From: Tenodera sinensis
Lineage: Eukaryota > Arthropoda > Insecta > Mantodea > Mantidae
Reading direction: 5' to 3'
Length of the DNA: 64,000 nucleotides
Assembly: GCA_030765045.1 (NCBI GenBank)
Contig: CM060964.1
Span: 170,446,219-170,510,218, forward strand
The notes under the pieces are model-generated. The model did not search any database, was not told the DNA's origin, and saw only the letters and a program-made list of their open reading frames with translations. Positions 34,619-46,293 of the stretch are shown piece by piece (positions within the stretch are counted from its first letter, which is position 1; every line of letters begins with the position of its first letter). The position numbers and the translations under genes are program-made.

Positions 34619-36286
34619 CATATATGAGTCATTACACGTCAAATCGAACAAAATTTGGCAAAAAATGACCTTGAACTCTGATTTTCTTGAAATTTTTTTT
34701 GGTGTTTTGGAACAAAATATATTTGACCCGTGTTTCTTCGTTTTATATACAAAAATTTATTTTGGCAGATATTAATTTTTGAAATGTCCCAAAAATCGCG
34801 CGCTCCTCACTCTTCGATCAATCATACCTCTGACTGTAATGAACCAAATTACTTGATCTTTGGCTCAAATTAAAGATAAATCACAGTATTTCGTGAGGTA
34901 TTTATTAGAAAATTTTATTAATTATTATTAGTATTATATTTTATATGATTAAAGTTTTAAAGTTAGATAATAACATAAACTCGACCATTTAAAAATCTGG
35001 AAAAAAAACTAAAAATACAATGAAATTTATTCAATATTCTCAGAAAAAATCAGAATGGAGTCTCTAATAGTTCAGTTGTAATTAACTTACTTGCAAATCA
35101 GTGCAGCGTAACCTCGCACAATTGCCACCTTCCATTACGGCGAATGTCAACTGCTTGAGGTTCCAAGAACGTTACAACAGTACAGTAAGGAGAACAGTGC
35201 TAGCTGTATTATATGTACACTATTAGTATCTTCAAAATGTTTTTAAAATATGCATTTTAAACTGTTGGCGAATCCATAGCTTTTGTCTGTTTCATCAGCT
35301 CATATTATATAATTGTGTGAATGAAACCATGCACATGGGGAGGGAGGGGGAAGGTAGTGATGTCTGCATGATCTTAGACAGTCTTGCTAATTCAAAGGTG
35401 CTTTTTAGTGCAGCGTGCAGTTGAAGACATAGGTCTTTTAGATAAAGAGTGAATATAGTGAATTTGTGAGAAATTGATCATAGCGTAAATCAATTATGCC
35501 ACCTGTACATTCTAAATTAGGGACCAAAACATTACACAGTCAGAGTAGAGAAATTATTTCAAATATATGGACGTACATGAAGGAAGAAGCTAAAAGCAAA
35601 GAACTACTTACATCAGAAGGTTTTTTCAAAAAAATTCAAAAGTTCAAAAGCACGTATAAGATGCCACAGGAATATCGGAAAGATTGTGGAGACATTTTTC
35701 TGTATGGACTGTACTGCCTTAGTAAGAAGTTATCTGACTAGTATAGCTGACGCGGCAATTCGCAGGCTGTCTGCAGTCACCTGGCTTGTTACTCGTCCGT
35801 GAGCGCTTGCAGGCCTCCAGAAAAAAAATTGTAGCAAATGCACTAATGCAAGCTCCATAGTTTTCAACATCTTATTTTATAGATAAAATGTCAGGGAATA
35901 CGTGTGTATTTTTTTTAGATTTTTAACACATCGATTTAAATTCTATTTTTGGTTTTACAAAATATACCATCAAAAAACAGTTCAAAATTTATGTGTAATA
36001 ACGATTGATCTAAAGTTGTTAAAAGTGTTGAATTTAACCTTTCCAGTGCGCCAAACCCCAACTCTCAACTCTATACAGCCTTAGAGTAACAAGTGATTTT
36101 ATATTACGGTGCGCGCAGAAATTGCTTAATTTCTAATAGCCATAACTAAGCAAGTAATTTAAAAATACGGAAATAAAAAAATACGGGTTTTCTTATTTGA
36201 TGCCTATTATTCACAAAAAATTTTGAACCTCCTACGAAAAAGTCGTGTTTTACGGGTGTTCGATTTGATGTGGATTGACGCATATG
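34619..36286 (+). mobile_element. Inverted-repeat DNA transposon with transposase N-terminal fragment
   Basis: The ends CATATATGAGTCATTACACG and (reverse complement of the right) CATATGCGTCAATCCACATC continue with the same TCAAATCGAACA, giving an imperfect inverted repeat of about 32 bp. Inside, the 81-codon frame 35496-35741 begins MPPVHSKLGTKTLHSQSREI and contains IWTYMKEEAKSKELL. This is an N-terminal pattern shared with the minus-strand fragment at 21465-21710 and with an insect transposase group. The catalytic region is absent, so it is non-autonomous. The TIR type also shows up alone at 5336. I could not fix the superfamily or the target duplication. Confidence 0.6.
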
Positions 36287-37400
36287 TTAGCTTTGGAAGT
36301 TTTATCATCACCTACCGTGGAATGAAAAGTGCCAGTAGTATGAAGTCTCTGAATGTTTAACACTTGTAGGATACGGGAAAGCATGTTTCTATTGGTACTG
36401 TTTTAACCTCTCTTGTGTTTGATCTATTAACCTCTCTTGTGTTTGATCTATAACTTTGTTTGAGTGCTTTGTACTGTCTAAATTACTTCAAAAATGCGTC
36501 CTTGTACAGGTTTTCAAAAGCATTATGATGCACAGCTCTTGTTTGTTTAGGAACAGTGTTCAAAAAGTATTCGGAAGTATTGAAAGACTTCAAATATGAC
36601 AACTCTACAACAAAACCTTTATTTATGACAGTCATTTTCCAGTTACTGTCTTTAACACATGTGTACAGTGATGTTAACGTAACACAAAAGTTTGATGTAA
36701 TGTTACAAGTAACATTGTTCAATGAAACAGAGCTTATGTTAACTTAAATGTTAAACCATTTTAATATGATGTTAAAATTTAACAAACAGCCCCTATAATT
36801 AGAATATTATTGTTGTGGTTGAGGATGTTATTGGCAGCACAGAATCGGCAATTTATTCATCATTCATTCATTCAAAAGGAAACCTTGCACACAAATTAGG
36901 GGACACCAGGAGTAAATTGAATACGTTTAAGGAACATTTCTGCTTTCGAAAGTTTAGCAAGGATTAAACAAGGGTATCAATTTGCTAAAATTATAGACTA
37001 AGGGAACACTATGGTTGTAATGCAAAAGCAGGATGAGTTTTATTGAAAAATATGCTTGCTTCTTGTTCTGTATATCTTCTGTCACCAACTCCTATATCAT
37101 CTATGCATTGTGTCATGCAAAAACTGATACACCATGAACTAAACTCATGTCATAGTAACTGACAATATGGTTTCCAGTAAAGTAATTACAAGAAGTACTC
37201 TTGTCAGAATTCTCATTAGAATGGTATGAAGTTCCTTAAGAAATGAAAAAATCAACAAAATAACAGCAAAAATATGCATTGTTGAGTAAAATGTGAAGTG
37301 TTCAGATATAGAGCAGGAGAAACAATAATTCCAAAAATAGAGCACCAAACTATATGTATGTGTATGTTTTTGTGAAAAAGATGACATCTCTACAAAGTTA
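36287..37400. other. Unassigned sequence with a short tandem duplication
   Basis: No family is recognised. A 24-bp phrase AACCTCTCTTGTGTTTGATC is tandemly duplicated at 36406-36453. The frames at 36483-36722 and 36556-36747 overlap on opposite strands and have no known resemblance. Confidence 0.4.
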
Positions 37401-37409
37401 ATAGAGATA

Positions 37410-37880
37410 ATGGTTGGGGAACGTCAAGGAAAGCAAATAGAATTAAACATTCTGAAAAATGAAAACAGAACACTGAAGTCTGTTGCAGAGAATAGGAACA
37501 CTGGAAAAAAACCTAAGAACTATGTCTTTGTGGTTTCAGTGAATACATTCAAGATGCAAATATGCAGCTCCTTTTCTCCAGTAATTGAAGGGAAAACTAA
37601 CCAAAAAAACAAAACTGATATGGCAAACCGTCCGGATTTAAAAGTTGGACAAAAGGTAGATAAGAAAAACACAATTCATAGTGTTATTCACATGCATGAC
37701 ATTGCTTTGAGCAGATGATTGGCGGACTAATTATGATACTATGGGTTATGAAAGGTCTGGTGGTAAGGTGAATCAGCTATCAAAGGACATTTCAGAAGTG
37801 CAAAGTGATATAAGAGTAATAATGATTGGGGCAAACGTCTACAAAAATTAAACTGTGGCTATAGTCAAAGCAATGAAAAA
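37410..37880 (+). pseudogene. Possible repeat-encoded SGNH-hydrolase-like relic
   Basis: A 102-codon frame (37410-37718, Lys/Asn-rich, coiled-coil-like start) is followed in another frame by QLSKDISEVQSDIRVIMIGA and NVYKN. The latter resembles the block LSKDDVVVIMGGANDVYKN found in SGNH-type proteins that are multi-copy in insect genomes. Only this one block supports the call. Confidence 0.3.
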
Positions 37881-38154
37881 CAACATGAATTAGCCCTGGA
37901 AGAAGTATGGAGTAAAGGGAAATGATAATTTTTTACGAGCAGTATTTGTGTCATGTGCACCTAACTAGCTTCATTAACGTTTGTTGCGTATAACATGTTT
38001 CACAGACATTCTGTTTACATCTTCAGCTATGACCCACTGCTGGAAATGATATTGACTCCTGATCTTGGCTTATGTCTGAAATAGTGATGAACTTGTGGAG
38101 TACGTTGTTTTCATAGGAGATTTCAAAATTCGTTAAATCTTTTGTTTCTTTATA

Positions 38155-39449
38155 CGAGTTGTGATAAAAAAAGTAATGGGAATTTTTATTTTTCTTAAAG
38201 AATCTTTATTTATTCATCATCATCAACTTTGTCCCCTTCGAAACAATCCCCCTCAGGTATAATGCATTTGTGCCAGCACTTTTTGCAATCTTGGAAGCAC
38301 TTCTGGAACTCATTTTTTCAGCTCCTTCAGTGATTGTTTTTATTTCCTAAATGGTGGCAAAATGACGTCCTTTCATGGTTCTCTTCTTTCTTGTGGGTAG
38401 AAAGAAGTCACAGGGGGCCATGTCCGGCAAATATGGAGGCTGAGGCAAGAATACGGTCTTGTTTTTGGTAGAAAATCAGGAACAAGCATTGAGGTGCGAG
38501 CAGGAGCATTACGATAATGTAATTTCCACATGTGGTTTTGTCACAATTCTGGTAGTTATTTTAAACTGCTTCACGCAAAACAGCGCATAACTTCCAGGTA
38601 GTAGTTCTATTGATCGTGCAACCATAAGGCAGGAGCTCACAATGTACTATCCCATGGTAATCAAAGAAAACAGAAGATCCTTCACATGTCATCAAACTTC
38701 TTACAGTATTGGCTCTTCAGGCAGTTTCCATTGGGACGACTGGGCTTTGGTTTCAACATTGTACCCATATACCCATGTTTTATCTCCTGTTATAACTTTC
38801 TTTAGAAGTTCTTGATTGTTGTTGACTTCATTCAGCAATTCCTGAGTGATGTCCTTGTGACATCATTTTTGCTTGAAATTCAACAATTTCGGAACAAACT
38901 TTGCTGCCACAAGTTTCATGCCCAAAACATCTGAAAAAATTGTTTGGCACAAGCCAAAGTATTAGCCGACATCAACAACCTCCCTGATGGTGATTCGAAG
39001 ATTTTCTAGAACCATTGTCTGTACTTCTTCCACATTCTCATCAGTAATTAATGTACTAGGGCATCCAGGGTGGTTGTCGTCTTAAACATCTCAATCCTCT
39101 TTGAAGCGTCTATACCACTCGTAAGCTCTTGTCTTACTCATAGCAGATTCCCCAAAAGCCACAGTCAACATTTCGAATGTGGTGCTGCACTTTATTCCAT
39201 TTTGAAAGCAAAATTTAATACAAATTCTTATCTGTCTTTTTCGAAACCAATAATTTGCCAAAATTTGCTGAACACTCGCAAACACACATAACCCTTTTGA
39301 CTGTCAACAATAAACTAAATATTCAAAAGAGCTGAAAACAAACATACATCAGGAACATTTGTACCAACAAGATAAAAAAAGTTTGGAAAATCGGATGTAT
39401 ATGTAAAGCCTGTGAAATTTAAAAATTCCTGTTACTTTATCACACCTCG
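38155..39449 (-). mobile_element. Full-length mariner element, transposase dead
   Basis: The inverted ends CGAGTTGTGATAAAAAAAGT (left) and CGAGGTGTGATAAAGTAACA (reverse complement of right) both run into GGAATTTTT. They are flanked by TA at 38153-38154 and 39450-39451; the 1295-bp length is standard for mariner. The minus-strand transposase reads IKFCFQNGIKCSTTFEMLTV, AFGESAMSKTRAYEWYRRFK, DVGYFGLCQTIFSDVLGMKL-like sequence, VITGDKTWVYGYN (first catalytic Asp), QSSQWK, then PPYLPDMAPCDFFL (third Asp). The segment with the second Asp is degenerate. There are at least six stops or frameshifts. Confidence 0.9.
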
Positions 39450-39479
39450 TAAATATCTTTTCACATGTATCCAGATTGT

Positions 39480-39700
39480 TTATATGCAAAATATGCTTTA
39501 AGGTAGAGATGCTATTTTCTATATTGTTTGTATAGTTTCAAAATGTGCCAATGCTGTTATTTTTGTGTTGTATTTAGTATGCTTGAGTTGTTCTTTAAGA
39601 TATATTTCTGTTTGTCTTTCCCACATAGATTTTTTTGCAGTCTTCACATTTGGTTTTGTATATTCCAGAGTTTTATGGAGGGTGATCTTTTCAAGTTTTT
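39480..39700 (-). mobile_element. Penelope-like GIY-YIG domain fragment
   Basis: Minus-strand reading from about 39668 gives SGIYKTKCEDCKKIYVGKTN followed by RNI, a clear GIY...YVG pair with the C-x2-C insert typical of Penelope-like endonucleases. After stops it continues as IQHKNNSIGTF. Only about 60 codons are recognisable and no RT part was found upstream. Confidence 0.65.
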
Positions 39701-40870
39701 TAATATGTTTGTGTTATGAGGCTAGAACATGTTGCCCATGCGTGGTATGTGAATGTGTTGAATCTTTTAATGTTCTGTTTTTACTCTTATGTTTGCATGC
39801 ATGGTTTTTCGTTTTTCTTTTCTTTTAATGCTTTTTTTATATTATTTTTTTTGTTGCTTCTATTTAATATTCTGCAGCTTTGTGTCAACTATTCTGTTTG
39901 AAGCCAGTGTTTTGTGCAGTTTTCATTATTTCTTCATATTCTTTCTTTTACTTTACTCTGTTCACTATTTAAAAGAATACTTAGTAATCTTCCTGTTTAT
40001 GAACTGAAACTATTGACTTCTATATAGTTGTCTATGTGAATACTGGGCGCTAATGACCACAGCTGTTGTGTGTGCTAAAATGCAATTACTACTGTGAGTA
40101 TCCTTTATGATTCCGAATTCTAGCATTCTGTTATTTGTAATAAACTTCAGATATAGGAAGGAAAGAGTACTGACCTCAGATATTTGCAAGTGTACAAGTT
40201 TCAAAGTGTCTTCTGGTAGGTTCTTGCTTACTACAGTGGGCATGTCACTGAATTAGGTGTGGCATATTTCAAGTATTTGTGGAAATGATCTGGTCATCTG
40301 AATCTCAAAGGTAACACTGGTCAACAAAGAATTTCTGCCAGAAAATCTGATTTGGTGCAAGATGTGAAGTTCAATGCGCTGATTTCAGAACTGGTTTCAT
40401 CTCCTTCCTATCATGTATAGTTTCCTGTTTATCCGTAATTTTCGATTTATGTTTTACTCTGCTTAAAGGCTGTAGAATCTACTTGCTGTAGCATACCACA
40501 AGGGAAAGATGAAGCGATCTTATGTCTCGTATGTGTTCTATTACACTGCAGTTAAGCAATGATTCACCAAGGAATGTAAGCAAGTTCCTTTGCAATACAT
40601 CCCAGACAGCAAGCATCCTCTCTTCAGTTTCAGTAACAACAATCACACTGACAGGTGTCTTTATTAGTGGTGTAGTAATAGCAGTGTATAATAGCGTGCA
40701 TGAAAATTTGAAATATAGCTGGTGTGAATACAACTAGATTTCAATTTAAAAAGAAAAGGTGAGTACACATTAATACTTGTTTGTAGTGTTTGTTGCCAGG
40801 AAACGTGGTGCACAAATACGTATTTTAGCCTGCAACTTTTAGACATGTATCTTAGAAATGAGAGCGAAAT
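39701..40870. other. Unassigned sequence, with a possible LINE-type tail at 40043-40090
   Basis: T-rich low-complexity frames lie at 39716-40007. TGGGCGCTAATGACCACAGC and TGTTGTGTGTGCTAAAA at 40043-40077 resemble the LINE/SINE 3' tail at 4285. A frame at 40522-40737 (MSRMCSITLQLSNDSPRNVS...) is unrecognised. Confidence 0.35.
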
Positions 40871-40874
40871 AAGT

Positions 40875-41900
40875 ATTTTGTTGTTGTTTGTTTTCGCAGA
40901 TTGCCTTCCATTACTCTGCCTCAAAAGTGTGTCAATCACCCAAAAAATTATTGCTACATATGTGGTTCATTCACACCTAAATTTCAGCTGTGTACATAAC
41001 AGAAGAAATTGTTGGTGTTCCACTGGGCGATCAGGATAAAAATTGGGTCCCACATATCATATGCAAGCCATGTGTGACAGATTTAGGGGAATGAATGCCG
41101 AAAAGGAAAAGTTTGATGCCATTAGGTGTACCAATGATTAGGCGGGAACCGAAGAACCCATCGACGACTGCAGTTTTTGCTGTGTGAATATTAAAGGATT
41201 CTCAGCAAAGAACAAACATAAAATTATATATCTTCGTTTCATAGAAGTTCGAAAACAGTGTTGTAATTATATGTCCAAATCTTTTATCAGCAATGTGACC
41301 GGTCCCACATAACATGCTCCAAGAAATGGGACTTGAAACTGATAATGATCCTGTGGACCTAGATTCTGACTTGTTCCTGACGCTTCTACTTCTGAAACAC
41401 AGAAATTTGATCAGTCTGAATTAAATTATCTCGTTAGAGACCTTTCACTTTCAAAGGACAAATCAGAACTACTAGTATCTAGGTTGAAGGAGAAAAATAT
41501 GCCCGAGAAGGATGTCAGGATTTCTCATTACAGGACAAGAAGCAAAGTAGTATTTCTTGACTTCAAAGAGAATTCAACATTAGGAAGTAAGTGTGAATTG
41601 GTATGTCCGAAGTCTGCCTCACGTTCAAGAAGTCGCAAGTTCGAATCTCGCTTAGGGTATGTTATCCGGGTAAGGTTTTTTTCTGAGGTTTTCCCTACCC
41701 TGAGAAGACGAATGTCGGGTAGCTTAAAGCTCCATGGACCTCGGGCTCATTTGAGCATCATTTCACCCATTTCATTTCATTCATTTGTCCGATATGACAC
41801 AATGTTAGAGGACGTTAATTCAAGAAAGAAAGAAAGAAAAAAAAAAGGTATGTCCGAAAATCATCACACCCATAAAATGCCATCGAATTTCATTACATAT
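40875..41900 (+). pseudogene. Relic of a multi-copy zinc-cluster protein (CYICG family), split by SINE B
   Basis: In shifting plus-strand frames: CVNHPKNYCYICGSFTPKFQ, VPLGDQDKNWVPHIICKPCV-like sequence, then DDCSFCCVNIKGFSAKNKHK, and later FDQSELNYLVRDLSLSKDKS, ELLVSRLKEKNMPEKDVRIS, HYRTRSKVV. I know this order (CYVCGE...GDQDKNWAPH...CYFC...DQ-x-ELNDLVRDL...ELL-x-SRL...S-x-YR-x-R) from a protein repeated many times in arthropod genomes, likely transposon-associated, without a secure name. Cys pairs suggest zinc binding. The copy has many stops; SINE B is inserted at 41612. Confidence 0.55.
41612..41846 (+). mobile_element. SINE family B, copy 3, full length with 12-bp target duplication
   Basis: The head GTCTGCCTCACGTTCAAGAA and B box AAGTTCGAATCTC are present, then the body CTGAGAAGACGAATGTCGGG, AGCTCCATGGACCTCGGGCT, and the end CCGATATGACACAATGTTAG and GACGTTAATTC with an AAAG-rich tail. 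It is flanked by perfect 12-mers GGTATGTCCGAA at 41600-41611 and 41847-41858. The head may lack a few bases of the A-box half. The frame at 41484-41918 reads through it and is partly SINE. Confidence 0.9.
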
Positions 41901-42285
41901 ACAGGGTTCTTCATTTAAAACCTAACGGGCCCCACAGCATTTTGTCTATGCAATTGGGTGTGCCACAGCTGGCTTTACTCCTACATGAACTCTGTGCCTA
42001 AAGCATGTGTAACACACTTACCTTATAGAAGATGGTAGAAATGTCTGTTTTGCGATAGTGGTAGTTACATATGGCAGTGAACATGTAGCACTATTTATAT
42101 GCATACGCTTAAATAAAAAAATATTGAGTTTTGAGTTATGTGACATTTTATAATAGGTTAAAAGTGCACTAATGTGCATAATAGTAAGTTGGATTTAGCC
42201 TTCGCTATAATCGCATGTTCTTTCTACACCTACTGATATGGTATCTCTCACAGTGCTTCCCATATAGTGAGCGCACACAATTTTC
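41901..42285. other. Mostly unassigned sequence
   Basis: ACAGGGTTCTTCATTTAAAA at 41900-41920 looks like a DNA-transposon end, but no partner was found. The part nearest 42285 may hold the C-terminal end of the minus-strand LINE. Confidence 0.35.
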
Positions 42286-42958
42286 ATTGGGATCTTGTTA
42301 TGCTGTCTTCTTGCATGTCTTGTGATGATAGATGTGTATTGCCAATTTTATTATTATGTGTTATCTTCTGGTTCGAGTTTGTCATTACGTCTGTGCCATA
42401 GAAGTCTGGTGAGATTCCTTCCCTCATCTCTAACCTTTCTCTTAGGTGAGCCTCTGTATTTGTTGTGGATGGCACAAACAGTCACATTTGTAGGTCCTCG
42501 AGGAAGGGTTTCATTACCAATTCGTATGTTAGACACCATGGTGTATATTTTGAGATGCCCATTGCTGCTTTTGGAAATTTTGCTTTGACCCCTTTAGTGG
42601 AGGCTAGATACTTTTTTTTCAGTTTCTTCCATACTAGGTTTAATACATAGTTTAGTATAGGTAGGATTTTTGTATTGAATATCAGCATTGCTGTTTTTAA
42701 GGATAGCTTCTGAATGTCATACATTGGTTTCAGGACGGTCACTATCCTTTCTTTTATGTGTAGTCTGAAAGATCCTGTTGTTTGGAGGATGGTTCTTAAA
42801 TATTTAAAGGAATTTACTATTTTGGCGTCATTATCATATAGTAAGTTGTCATCTGCTATGCGTCCACCCTTCCTGAATATCATTTGTCGAGTTTTGTTCT
42901 GCCCAGTTCACTAGTGTGGAGGTATTTTGGAGGTCCTCCTTATTTGATGATCTTCATA
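42286..42958 (-). mobile_element. LINE RT, C-terminal part (continues at 48064-48750)
   Basis: The minus-strand reading starts at 42958 with YEDHQ (from YADDQ, RT motif C). It continues EDLQNTSTLVNWAEQN, RQMIFRKGGRIADDN, NSFKYLRTILQTTGSF, LSLKTAMLIFNTKILPILNY, SKYTPWCLTYELVMKPFLED and AHLRERLEMREGISPDFYGT. It aligns block for block with the plus-strand LINE at 11178-11810 (RRGGK, FPYLGVTLQT, REPFYIEDLRL, FYATDA). Stops and frameshifts make it inactive. Its N-terminal half lies beyond the inserted element at 42961-48061. Confidence 0.8.
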
Positions 42959-43157
42959 TACCGGGTGGAAGGGAAGTCCAGTGGTAGATCTTGGTATATG
43001 GAACACAGTTTATATCTTAAGTTTTTGTCTCTGAGCATTTCCTACGGAGATATTTTAGTTTTGTCAAAAACAACCTGGCAACACCACAGATTGTGTGGGT
43101 TTCTCTTTACATAAGTACATGTACTTTACATAAGTACAGTACATAAACACATACAGT

Positions 43158-43308
43158 TGTGGTGGTCACTAGTGGAGAAATCCAGAAACATTCTAGTTGA
43201 TATTCTATGTTGCTATCTTTTGTTTTTCCTTTGTTAAAGAAATCAATAAAATGTTTTGGTAACACGCATCATAAAAGGTTATTCAATAAACCGCATCTTA
43301 AAAACCAA
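43158..43308 (+). repeat. Gypsy 5' LTR
   Basis: Begins TGTGGTGGTCACTAGTGG and ends CTTAAAAACCAA. AATAAA-like signals occur at 43284-43290 and in TCAATAAAATG. It differs from the 3' LTR at three sites (T/C, A/T and A/G). The exact right end could be two bases further; the 5-bp target duplication supports this choice. Confidence 0.9.
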
Positions 43309-43407
43309 ACTGGTTACCTCCGACGTGATGATTACCGAACCAGATATTTCGGAGTAACTAATAACTAAAAGAAACATATTTAAACGAGAAAGTGAAATAA
43401 TAAAAAC

Positions 43408-44287
43408 ATGGGCAACAACCACGACAGCACTGAAGAGCTAGCCACATCAAACGAAATGGAACTTGCACGTTTTTCAGTGAATATTCCGCCGATCTGGAAA
43501 AGAAATATTAAGGTATGGTTCCTTCAAGTTGAAGCTCAATTTACCACGTTAAATATAAAAAGTGAAAACAAAATTTAACTGAGTGATTGCCTCGTTAAAA
43601 GCGGATGTCTTGGAATTAATTTCCGACTTTTTGACTCAACCATTATCTACCACGCCGTTCACAGATTTTAAAGCTAGACTTATTCAGGAATTTGAAGAGT
43701 CAGAAAATAGGAAAGTGACGAAACTATTAACAGAGGTAGAATTAGGCGACAAAAGGCCAACTCAACTCTTGCGAGAGATGCGAAGTTGAGCTGGTATGCA
43801 GGTTAAAGACGACTTCTTAAAAACCATATTTATGCAGCATCTTCCTGTTACCGCACGATCCATATTATCAACGAGCAAAAATGATCTTGACACCATAGCC
43901 ACTATGGCTGATAAAATTATTGAATTTTCCCCACCAAGATCGAATATATGTGCCCAAAACATGCAGTCACCATCATCCGTTGTTATCAGTAAAATGAACG
44001 ATACCAGTAACGATCGTATTTCAAGACTGGAAGCACAGATTGCGGAATTGACATTGACCATCAATGAGTTAAAAACATTGTCACACTCTTCAAGGAGTAG
44101 CTCACTTTCATTGCGATCCTCACGAAGTAGATCACGAGATACGTCGAGGTCAGGCCAACGTTTTAACCCTCATGGAACACTACGTTGGTATCACTCTAAA
44201 TATTGCCATAGAGCAAAGAAATGTCAGAGCCCATACTCTTACCAACCACCAGCTTCCCAGCATTCTACAAAGCAGTCAAACTCATAA
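43408..44287 (+). pseudogene. gag: Gypsy gag, frameshifted
   Basis: ATG at 43408 opens MGNNHDSTEELATS and FSVNIPPIWKRNIKVWFLQV, stopping at TAA 43576. The reading then shifts by +1 to IASLKADVLELISDFLTQPL and meets TGA at 43787 (after LREMRS). It resumes in the same frame as GMQVKDDFLKTIFMQHLPVT up to 44285. This matches the Gag of insect Gypsy elements (IPPFW...LWFAQ-x-E, LR-x-LAG, DDFL...W-x-x-LP). An Arg/Ser-rich segment and a partial zinc knuckle WYHSKYCHRAKKC-x-SP close it; the first Cys is replaced (RWYH). Confidence 0.85.
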
Positions 44288-44299
44288 CGCTCCACACTA

Positions 44300-45643
44300 G
44301 TGACAGCAGGTGATGGAAACCACTTTTCTCACCGCCTACTTTTTACAGACAGAAACAGTGGGTGCAGATACTTAGTTGACACTGGAGCTGACATTTCAGT
44401 AATTCCGCCTTCAGATGGTGATCGTAGCAAGAAAGTAGAACGTAAACTTTATGCAGCAAACGGCACCTGTATAAATACTTACGGAGAGCGCTTATTAGGA
44501 CTCAACCTTGGTCTACGGCAAAATGTTACATGCAACTTCGTGATTGCAGACGTACAATCCCCAATCATTGGAGCAGATTTCATTCACCATTACAATCTTT
44601 TAGTAGATCTAAAGAACAGGCGACTCATTGATTCCATGACCTCAGCTACAACATTTGGCACAATGATTCAGGTATCAGGCATAGAATCAGTTCGAGTTAT
44701 GCCACCAGACCATAAACATGCTGACATTCTAAAAAGATTTCCCAACTTACTTCATGAAAACATTCATTTCAACATTCCAGATACAACCGTTTATCATACC
44801 GTTATCACTGAGGGACATCCGGTAGCGACACGAGCACAACGATTACCTCCAGACAATCTGAGGACAGCCAAAGCAGAGTTCCAGCAAATGATTAACATGG
44901 GAATCTGCCAACCGTCAAAGAGTGCTTGGGCGAGTCTCCTCCATTTAGTACCAAAGAAAGATGGTTCCTGGAGGCCTTGTGGAGACTACCGAGCTCTCAA
45001 CAACATCACCAAGCCAGACAGATACCCTATACCTAATCTTCAAGATTTCAACAGCTAATTGGATGGGAAACAAATATTTTCAAAGATAGATCTCGTCAGA
45101 GCCTATCACCCCATACCTGTACATCCAGATGATATAGCCAAAACAGCAGTGATAACTCCATTTGGGTTGTTCGAATTCTTACGTCTTCCATTCGGACTTA
45201 GAAATGCAGCCCAGACTTTCCAACAATACATGGACACTATACTGAGAGACTTTGAGTGCGTCTACTGCTACATAGATGGCATCCTAGTAGCATCACAAGA
45301 TGAAGCAGAGCACAAGAAACACCTTCATTTGCTATTTGGGCGCTTGAGTAAATTCAACATTAGAATAAACTTAAACAAATGTATTTTCAGTTCCACAGAA
45401 GTACCATTCCTGGGATATGTGATATCTGAAAAAGGAATTACTCCACTACCTGAACAAGTGCAAATCATTGTCAACTATCCGCTACCTGCTACAATTAAGG
45501 AACTGTGTAGATTTCTTGGCCTCATTAATTTTTATGGAAGAGCACTCCCAGACTCCGCGAGCAAACAAGCCAAGCTTTGTAACCTTCTTCATGGTGCCAA
45601 GAAGAATGATAACAGAAAGATTGAGTGGACCCAAAGTCTCTGA
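44300..45643 (+). pseudogene. pol: Gypsy pol: protease and reverse transcriptase, with stop codons
   Basis: Protease: YLVDTGADISVIP at about 44370. RT: HLVPKKDGSWRPCGDYRALN, then NFNS-stop-LDGKQIFSKIDLVRAY with TAA at 45056 within the frame, FGLRNAAQTFQQYMD and CYIDGILVASQDEAEHKKHL, where the catalytic Y-x-DD is YIDG (second Asp to Gly at about 45276-45278). It continues through FLGYVISEKGI to a second stop, TGA at 45641. In working elements both positions are sense codons. The altered YIDD box alone should abolish polymerase activity. Confidence 0.9.
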
Positions 45644-46280
45644 CAAGCTTTTGATCGCCTAAAAGACAGCCTAGGAAATTCAGCACTTCTGGCTCATCCA
45701 TCCTCAAATTTACTGTTAATTTTGATGGTTGATGCATCAGATTTTGCCATCGGTGCATCTCTACAACAAATCAAAGACGATAACTTAGAACCATTAGCTT
45801 TCTTCTCCAGGAAACTTACAAGTGCAGAGAAGAATTAACTCAACCTATGACAGAGAACTCCTAGCAGCCTATTCTGCTGTGAAGCACTTTCAGTATATGG
45901 TAGAAGGACGTAACTTTCCTATCTATACTGATCACAAACCACTCACCTTCATGTTCAAACAACGTCCAGAGAAATCGTCTCCACGTCAGATCCTGGGAAA
46001 TTAGTCTCATTGGACAATTCACTACGGACATACGTTACACTGCTGGGAAAGAAAATGTCGCAACTGATGCTTGTTCACGAATTGCTTTAATCACTATTCC
46101 TGCAACTATTACAATGGAACAAATTGCAGAGAATCAACAAGGTGACAAAGACCTCAAACACCTCAAGAATTCAACTTCACTGACACTTCAGACAATAATA
46201 TTACCAAATGGTAAAGAACTTGTTTGTGATGTGCCCGAAGGTATGGTTCGACCATATATACCTCACCAACTCCGATAAAC
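45644..46280 (+). pseudogene. pol: Gypsy pol: RNase H and linker, frameshifted
   Basis: LLLILMVDASDFAIGASLQQ with the RNase H DAS motif, then PLAFFSRKLTSAEKN. A frameshift near 45836 leads to STYDRELLAAYSAVKHFQYM, VEGRNFPIYTDHKPL and SPRQI (TDHK motif). The linker VPEGMVRPYIPHQLR ends in TAA at 46276, just before the integrase block. Confidence 0.8.
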
Positions 46281-46293
46281 AATTTTCAACACA

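Noticed and set aside
41895..42130. ACAGGGTTCTTCATTTAAAA as the start of a MITE
   Set aside because: The end looks transposon-like, but I could not find the inverted partner within several kilobases.
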